DNA of 64,000 nt, from IMG/VR virus record IMGVR_UViG_3300035670_000154, positions 1-64,000 of that record. One strand, written 5' to 3'. The translations under genes and the position numbers were made by a program. Source of the DNA: a virus. The notes beneath the pieces are model-generated. The model worked only from the letters and a program-made list of their open reading frames with translations. It made no database searches and was not told the DNA's origin. This document shows, piece after piece, positions 59,941 to 64,000 of the stretch; position 1 is the stretch's first letter, and each line of letters opens with the position of its first letter.

Positions 59941-61369
59941 GCTTTTGCCGCTTATTTGTTGTGATGGATATAAACTTGAACATAGAAAGCAGTATCCAGA
60001 ATCAACAGAAATTATTTATTCAACATGGACTCCAAGATTTTCTAAAAAAGAAGGGTTTGATGATGTTGTTGTATTTGGGATTCAATACGCAATAAAAAAG
60101 GTTCATGATTATTTTGACGAGTATTTTTTTAAAAAAAATATAGATGATATTTTAAAAGAATACGCTTCAATAATGGAGTGTTATGGGGTTTATGAAATAG
60201 AAACTGATCATATCAGGAATCTTCATAAGATTGGTTTTTTACCAATAAAAATATCATCCGTTTATGAGGGTGCTGTTGTAAAGTTTAAAACACCAGTTGT
60301 TACAATAGAAAATACATTAGATGAGTTTTTTTGGATAACAAATTTTTTAGAAACTTTTTTAAGCTGTGAACTCTGGCCAGCATCAACAGCCGCAACAATA
60401 GCGCTTAAGTACAAAAAAATATTAAAGAAATACGCAAAAAAAACATCCTCATGCGAAGGTTTTGTCGATATTCAAGCCCATGATTTTTCAATGAGAGGGC
60501 TTGAAGGAATTGAGGCTACTATTGGAATTGGGCTTGGTCATTTATCTTCATTTAAAGGAACTGATACAATAACAGCAATTCAAGGCGCTATGTATTATTA
60601 CAATCAAAAAGGTTTTATTGCTGGAACTGTCCCTGCAACAGAACATTCTATTCAGTCTTCATACGGAGACGATTTAAAATATTTCAAAAAAATGTTGGAT
60701 ATATACAAAAAAGGAATAGTGTCTATCGTATCTGACGGGTATGATTATTTTAATGTTTTGACTAATGTGTTGCCAAAAATAAGGAAAGAGATTCTTTCAA
60801 GGGATGGTAAGGTGGTTATACGACCAGACAGTGGAGACCCAGTTAAAATAATATGCGGAGACAAAGACGGAAAAACAATAGAAGAGCAAAAAGGTTCTAT
60901 TGAAATTTTGTATGAAATTTTTGGAGGATTTATCAATGAAAAGGGATATAAAGAGCTTGATCCTCATATAGGTTTAATATATGGCGACTCAATTACTTTG
61001 AACAGGTGTGAAGAAATTTGCCAAAAACTTGCTGAAAAAGGTTTTGCATCAACAAATGTTGTTTTTGGTGTTGGTAGTTATAGCTATCAGTATAATACTA
61101 GGGACAGTTTCGGTTTCGCATTAAAATCAACTGCCAACTCTGTTAGCGGAAAAGAGTTTGCTTTATTTAAAGACCCAAAAACAGACGATGGCATGAAAAA
61201 ATCTCAAAAAGGTAGGGTTTTTGTTGATGCTGATTTTTCTTGGTCTGACGGCTATACAAGTAAAAATATGCCAGAAAATAATATGTTAAAGCCAATTTAT
61301 ATTGACGGTAAATTTTTGATTGAAACAAGCCTAGAGGATGTTAGAAAAAGACTAGATAAGATAGCTTAA
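59933..61369 (+). CDS. NAMPT-like phosphoribosyltransferase (candidate Namat)
   Basis: 478 aa, full length. NAMPT motifs: GYKLEHRKQYPESTEIIYST, a WPASTAATIA stretch, DFSMRGLEG, GTDTITAIQGA, GTVPATEHS, IVSDGYDYF, IRPDSGDPVKI and YGDSITLNR. Cellular NAMPT makes NMN from nicotinamide and PRPP. In NARP1 the homologue Namat joins nicotinamide to activated ADP-ribose to give NAD+ in one step. No NMN adenylyltransferase is visible in the window, which fits the one-step route better. AGGAGATAAAA precedes the ATG. Confidence 0.9.
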   Translation: MLKLLPLICCDGYKLEHRKQYPESTEIIYSTWTPRFSKKEGFDDVVVFGIQYAIKKVHDYFDEYFFKKNIDDILKEYASIMECYGVYEIETDHIRNLHKIGFLPIKISSVYEGAVVKFKTPVVTIENTLDEFFWITNFLETFLSCELWPASTAATIALKYKKILKKYAKKTSSCEGFVDIQAHDFSMRGLEGIEATIGIGLGHLSSFKGTDTITAIQGAMYYYNQKGFIAGTVPATEHSIQSSYGDDLKYFKKMLDIYKKGIVSIVSDGYDYFNVLTNVLPKIRKEILSRDGKVVIRPDSGDPVKIICGDKDGKTIEEQKGSIEILYEIFGGFINEKGYKELDPHIGLIYGDSITLNRCEEICQKLAEKGFASTNVVFGVGSYSYQYNTRDSFGFALKSTANSVSGKEFALFKDPKTDDGMKKSQKGRVFVDADFSWSDGYTSKNMPENNMLKPIYIDGKFLIETSLEDVRKRLDKIA

Positions 61370-61375
61370 AAAATA

Positions 61376-61449
61376 GCGCCGTTAGCTCAGTTGGTTAGAG
61401 CAGAGGACTCATAATCCTTTGGTCACAGGTTCGAGTCCTGTACGGCGCA
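61376..61449 (+). tRNA. tRNA with CAU anticodon (Met or Ile2)
   Basis: Acceptor GCGCCGT/ACGGCGC, D-arm TAGCTCAGTTGGTTAGAGC, anticodon stem GAGGA/TCCTT with loop CTCATAA, T-arm ACAGG-TTCGAGT-CCTGT. No encoded CCA. A CAU anticodon can be elongator Met or, after lysidine modification, Ile reading AUA; phage AUA use is high, so Ile2 is possible. Confidence 0.92.
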
Positions 61450-61483
61450 TAATCTTTATTTTTAAATAAACGAAGGAAATAAA

Positions 61484-61768
61484 ATGAATGTCTTGATTAA
61501 AGCGAGTGATCTACCAAAATCTGATATTGAAATTGATAAATTAAAAAATGTGCTATCTTACTTGAATAAAAGTATTCTTGAAGAGAATAACAAAGGATTT
61601 AAATCTTTAAAAACTCACGGTAAAAATGGTGAATTTGGAGGTGATGAGCTTTATTGCCACATAACACCTTTTGTAAAATCTGTTATTGATGAGCTTAAAG
61701 AAGCTGGATATAAGGCTGAAATTAGTTCTAATAACGCTTCTGGCATCCATCTTTTAATTAAATGGTAA
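61484..61768 (+). CDS. hypothetical protein, 94 aa
   Basis: Soluble alpha/beta protein of unknown family. AAGGAAATAAA precedes the ATG. Lies between the two tRNA units. Confidence 0.65.
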   Translation: MNVLIKASDLPKSDIEIDKLKNVLSYLNKSILEENNKGFKSLKTHGKNGEFGGDELYCHITPFVKSVIDELKEAGYKAEISSNNASGIHLLIKW

Positions 61769-61800
61769 TATGTTTTACGCCTGTATCATAAAAACAACAC

Positions 61801-61829
61801 TTGACACAATAAGGTTTTTTTGTTATTAT
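61801..61829 (+). promoter_or_regulatory. strong promoter for the tRNA unit
   Basis: TTGACA (61801-61806), 17-bp spacer, TATTAT (61824-61829). Shares ACACTTGACAC with the promoter at 4876. Confidence 0.75.
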
Positions 61830-61834
61830 TTATT

Positions 61835-61950
61835 TTAAATAATCATTAGCGATACAAAAAATAGATTTTTGTAAAGTTGCCGATAAAAGCATATATATTG
61901 TATATATGCCAAAAGCCATGACTGATTGTTATGTAATGATTGCTCTTTTT
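61835..61950 (+). ncRNA. hairpin-rich leader of the tRNA transcript
   Basis: Contains TACAAAAA/TTTTTGTA (around 61853-61873) and GCATATATA-TTG-TATATATGC (around 61889-61909) hairpins and no ORF. The second resembles the GCATATAAAC hairpin at 4961-4985, also downstream of the related promoter. Likely a processed leader or small RNA. Confidence 0.4.
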
Positions 61951-61951
61951 T

Positions 61952-62029
61952 CTTAGCGTAGGCTAGTTTGGTTAAGTCACTCCGTTTGGGGCGGAGATAT
62001 CGTAGGTTCAAATCCTACCGCTAAGACCA
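61952..62029 (+). tRNA. tRNA-Pro (anticodon UGG), CCA encoded
   Basis: Full cloverleaf of 78 bases: acceptor CTTAGCG/CGCTAAG, D-stem GGCT/AGTC, anticodon stem CTCCG/CGGAG with loop TTTGGGG (anticodon TGG), T-stem GTAGG/CCTAC with TTCAAAT, discriminator A and CCA. UGG reads all proline codons ending in A or G. Confidence 0.95.
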
Positions 62030-62034
62030 TTTTT

Positions 62035-62163
62035 TTAAGCGTATATCAGTGGTAGATAATATGGCAGAGCCTAAATAATGGAATTTTATAACTGAAATAA
62101 ATATCCTTTCAGCTCTTTTTAGGATTTCGCGATAAGGTCGATGGTTCAAATCCATTCGCTTAA
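62035..62163 (+). tRNA. tRNA-like gene with 58-nt insertion in the anticodon loop
   Basis: Acceptor TTAAGCG (62035-62041) pairs perfectly with CGCTTAA (62157-62163); D-stem TATC/GATA with loop AGTGGTA; T-stem GATGG/CCATT with TTCAAAT. An anticodon stem TATGG (62060-62064) / CGATA (62130-62134) has one mismatch at the expected distances, but its loop is 65 bases instead of 7. The insertion can form AGAGC/GCTCT or CTGAAA/TTTCAG. Too short for a known self-splicing intron, so this may be a decayed tRNA, a tRNA mimic or an RNA with an unknown processing route. Amino-acid identity cannot be assigned. Confidence 0.6.
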
Positions 62164-62168
62164 AAATC

Positions 62169-62201
62169 AATACCCAGTTTTTATGGCTGGGTATTTTTTT
62201 T
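62169..62201 (+). terminator. intrinsic terminator of the tRNA unit
   Basis: AATACCCAG (62169-62177) pairs with CTGGGTATT (62187-62195), followed by a run of T. Ends the transcript that starts at 61801. Confidence 0.88.
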
Positions 62202-62221
62202 CTTTATTTTTTGGAGCTTTT

Positions 62222-62299
62222 ATGTTTTTAGCTAATTTAGTTTTCTTTTTAATTTGTTTGTATTTTGGTAAAAAAATAAGTGATAGGTTAGATAGATGA
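62222..62299 (+). CDS. 25-aa membrane peptide
   Basis: ATG behind TTTGGAGCTTT; product MFLANLVFFLICLYFGKKIS... is a single membrane segment with a basic end. Converges on and slightly overlaps the RuvC-like gene. Micro-gene of unknown role. Confidence 0.45.
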   Translation: MFLANLVFFLICLYFGKKISDRLDR

Positions 62300-62728
62300 T
62301 ATTCTATGGGCGTTTATTGATAAAACAGCCATTGCAGAATCTCTCTCGTGTGGATTAGACTGTTTAGACCATCCTGTTATTTGATTAAAGGCTTTAGAAT
62401 CGATTTTAGAGCCTTTTTTCTTTGCTGATACACCAAAATGCTCAATCTTGTTTTTAATGGCGTATTCCTCTATTAAGTGGCTCCAAGCATCAATTGTTCC
62501 AACTTTTCTTGCTATACTCATAGCTGCTGCTTTTGATTGTGTTCCTACAGCATTGTACATAAAGCCAATTTTTCTACTATCCTCAAAAACAATTATATCT
62601 GGCTTTTCTTTAGGTAAAAGAATAACCACCAAATCCAATGGATTAGTGGTTTGAAGATCAACTAGCTTTCCGTTTATGAAAATTGAAACACCAGTTTTTA
62701 AACCAGGGTCTATTCCTATTGTTCTGAT
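62288..62728 (-). CDS. RuvC-like Holliday junction resolvase, non-ATG start
   Basis: 146 aa if read from ATC at 62728: RTIGIDPGLKTGVSIF carries the first catalytic Asp, PDIIVFEDSR the Glu, and NPHERDSAMAVLS the last Asp of RuvC/RNase H-fold resolvases. No ATG, GTG or TTG precedes the conserved motif in frame. GGAG sits seven bases before the ATC, just where ATG would be expected. Alternatively a -1 slip on A8 in the upstream gene would fuse the two. Resolves branched DNA before packaging. Confidence 0.75.
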   Translation of the reverse strand: MRTIGIDPGLKTGVSIFINGKLVDLQTTNPLDLVVILLPKEKPDIIVFEDSRKIGFMYNAVGTQSKAAAMSIARKVGTIDAWSHLIEEYAIKNKIEHFGVSAKKKGSKIDSKAFNQITGWSKQSNPHERDSAMAVLSINAHRISSI

Positions 62729-62979
62729 TTTTTTTCTCCAATAATTTTTATTGTATCTATTTGATCATGGCTTTCGTTATGAACATCAATCAAACCTTTT
62801 GAGAAAATATAATCAACTACAATCACATCGCCTTTTTTACCATAATAGCAATCTTCTTTTAAGGTCAATTTCTCTTGGAAACAAAATGTACCAAGAGCAA
62901 TAATTGTCCATTCAGTAATCTCAGCCTCTATTCCCAAGTATGTTTTAGCAGTTTCTGATATAGCAATTTCTTCACACAT
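62716..62979 (-). CDS. hypothetical protein, 87 aa
   Basis: Small beta-rich protein (MCEEIAISETAKTYLGIEAE...). Start at 62979 or 62985, both behind AAGGA. Ends GEKKSEQ within the run of eight A that also precedes the RuvC frame. Confidence 0.6.
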   Translation of the reverse strand: MCEEIAISETAKTYLGIEAEITEWTIIALGTFCFQEKLTLKEDCYYGKKGDVIVVDYIFSKGLIDVHNESHDQIDTIKIIGEKKSEQ

Positions 62980-63196
62980 TTTCATTTCCTTCCTTTGGTA
63001 CAATAAACGTAACTTTTGTTGTTCTAATATTAACAGCAACATATAAGTATGTCAAGCCAATTCCAATGTGAGCAACGATATAACCAATAGGCGATTGCAT
63101 AAATACACCGCCAATAGCATATCCTAAAGACGTTCCAAAGAAAAAACAATCGTTAAAATTTATTTTTTCACTAATTTTTTTAAAAATATTCTTCAT
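62972..63196 (-). CDS. membrane protein, 74 aa
   Basis: Two hydrophobic segments (about 18-33 and 37-55) with a basic N-terminus. Unknown function. Overlaps both neighbours. Confidence 0.6.
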   Translation of the reverse strand: MKNIFKKISEKINFNDCFFFGTSLGYAIGGVFMQSPIGYIVAHIGIGLTYLYVAVNIRTTKVTFIVPKEGNENV

Positions 63197-63542
63197 TTAA
63201 ATCCTCATCAATAAAACAAGTAGTATCAATAGATTCTGCAACTCTTGATTTTTCAACCATAAGATACATTAATTTTTTAAACTCTTTAAAATTTTTTGGC
63301 ATAATGCTTGTCCTAGCGCCTGTAGATACAGAAAATCTATCAAATTTTTTTTTAGAATATCCACATAAAATCAAACTTTCAGGTATCCACAAGCAACACC
63401 TAAATCGCCTATTTTTAAAATAAAATTCACTGTGAAACTTTTTCTTTCCCATATCAGATTGATATAGGTCTTTAATATGAAGTCTTTCGCACCAATTGTT
63501 CCACTGTTTTGGCTTTTTTGTTACGTCTTTGTATTTAACCAT
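63180..63542 (-). CDS. hypothetical protein, 120 aa
   Basis: Basic soluble protein of unknown family (FYFKNRRFRCCLWIPESL). Its start overlaps the TAA of the remnant upstream (TAAATG); no strong ribosome site apart from GAGG. Confidence 0.6.
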   Translation of the reverse strand: MVKYKDVTKKPKQWNNWCERLHIKDLYQSDMGKKKFHSEFYFKNRRFRCCLWIPESLILCGYSKKKFDRFSVSTGARTSIMPKNFKEFKKLMYLMVEKSRVAESIDTTCFIDEDLNEEYF

Positions 63543-63765
63543 TTAAACCTCACTAAAATTAATTATTGGAATGGCTGCATATTCACCACTAAGATAGTCA
63601 TCCTGAATAATCAATTGTTGGAACCGCGCCTACTTCAAAATCTGCCTTTAAATGTGTGTCGATTGCCTCTTGATGTTGCGTAACCCAATTTTTATTTACT
63701 CTCAAATCAAAACGCGTTTCTTCACTAAAAGATAAAAAGTTAGCCACTGAAAATTCAAGTAACAT
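63543..63765 (-). pseudogene. remnant of an AAA15/OLD-like ATPase start plus a second fragment
   Basis: ATG 63765 opens MLLEFSVANFLSFSEETRF, the usual N-terminus of AAA15/OLD-type ATPases (many are defence nucleases), but the frame ends after 55 codons (TGA at 63598) with no P-loop. A different frame then codes QQLIIQDDYLSGEYAAIPII to a TAA at 63543-63545, the tail of some other gene. Codons such as CGC and GCG differ from the neighbours, suggesting foreign origin and deletion. Confidence 0.5.
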
Positions 63766-63792
63766 ATTAAACTCCATTAAAATCAACGTGCT

Positions 63793-64000
63793 TTATTTTT
63801 GTAAATGTGTTTTATACATTTCAGAAAAAAGACTTAATAAATCACTTTCTAAGTATTCCATATCAGTAAATTTTTCAATATAGAACTCCTCTTTTTCTTT
63901 TATAAAAGCCACAATCTCTTTTTCTTCAAACAAATCCAAAATCATTGTTTGAATGTTTGTTTGTTGTGCTTTAACACCCAGATTAAAAAATATATAAATA
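63793..64000 (-). CDS. partial hypothetical protein (C-terminal 68 codons)
   Basis: Minus-strand frame open from the window edge to a TAA at 63793-63795, coding an acidic helical end (FEEKEIVAFIKEKEEFYIEK, ending SEMYKTHLQK). The start is outside the window. Unknown family. Confidence 0.55.
   Translation of the reverse strand, partial: IYIFFNLGVKAQQTNIQTMILDLFEEKEIVAFIKEKEEFYIEKFTDMEYLESDLLSLFSEMYKTHLQK

Noticed and set aside
62035-62163. Group I intron in a tRNA, or class II tRNA with long variable arm
   Set aside because: The insertion is only 58 bases, lies in the anticodon loop rather than the variable region, and lacks intron core motifs.
1-64000. Temperate phage or prophage
   Set aside because: No integrase, excisionase, repressor/Cro pair or attachment-site repeat was seen; this is a limit of the visible window.

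Overview
The window is almost certainly the genome, or most of the genome, of a virulent tailed phage with a contractile tail (myovirus-like) that infects a Gram-negative bacterium. The DNA is AT-rich, genes are packed with many ATGA/TAATG overlaps, and nearly every gene carries a GGAG/AGGA Shine-Dalgarno. Arginine is read mostly as AGA, and the phage carries its own tRNA-Arg(UCU). Lipoproteins, a spanin-like pair and a host-like gammaproteobacterial class Ia NrdB point to a Gram-negative, probably gammaproteobacterial host. I see no integrase, repressor, DNA polymerase, primase or replicative helicase, so replication probably recruits the host replisome through a DnaC-like loader.

Layout. 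(1) 208-4821, mostly minus: small unknown genes, a Panacea/SocA-like protein and a glycine-zipper lipoprotein. (2) 4847-5230: divergent promoters and a roughly 300-nt untranslated region with many hairpins. (3) 5239-12250, plus: Dam-like methylase, dUTPase, a dATP/dGTP diphosphohydrolase-domain protein, thymidylate synthase, a second adenine methylase and small unknowns. (4) 12239-16734, minus: a second Panacea protein, NrdB and NrdA. (5) 16853-46483, plus: one long late region in canonical order: terminase, portal, protease/scaffold, capsid, neck, sheath, tube, frameshifted tail chaperones, tape measure, baseplate, fibres, then envelope and lysis-type genes. (6) 46480-56746, minus: an accessory block of tiny genes, five lipoproteins, partial gene duplications and a spanin-like pair, followed by SSB, a pentapeptide-repeat protein, Gp157, a Cas4-like nuclease and a Sak4-like ATPase. 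(7) 57065-61768, plus: replication initiator-like protein, DnaC-like loader, HU-like protein, tRNA-Arg, a PRPP synthetase-like plus NAMPT-like pair, and tRNA-Met. (8) 61801-62201: an RNA transcription unit with its own promoter and terminator, holding tRNA-Pro and a tRNA-like gene with its anticodon loop enlarged by 58 nt. (9) 62288-64000, minus: a RuvC-like resolvase lacking a normal start codon, small unknowns, broken gene remnants and a gene cut by the window edge.

How it works together: NrdA/NrdB, ThyA, dUTPase and the diphosphohydrolase shape the dNTP pool. Sak4, SSB, the Cas4-like nuclease and RuvC form a recombination module, and two adenine methylases may mask the genome. The PRPP synthetase-like plus NAMPT-like pair has the gene content of phage NAD+ rebuilding (NARP1-type) anti-defence systems. 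This pair, the interrupted tRNA-like gene, the structured RNA at 4911-5230 and the non-ATG RuvC start are the most interesting points. All functional calls come from reading the sequence without database searches.
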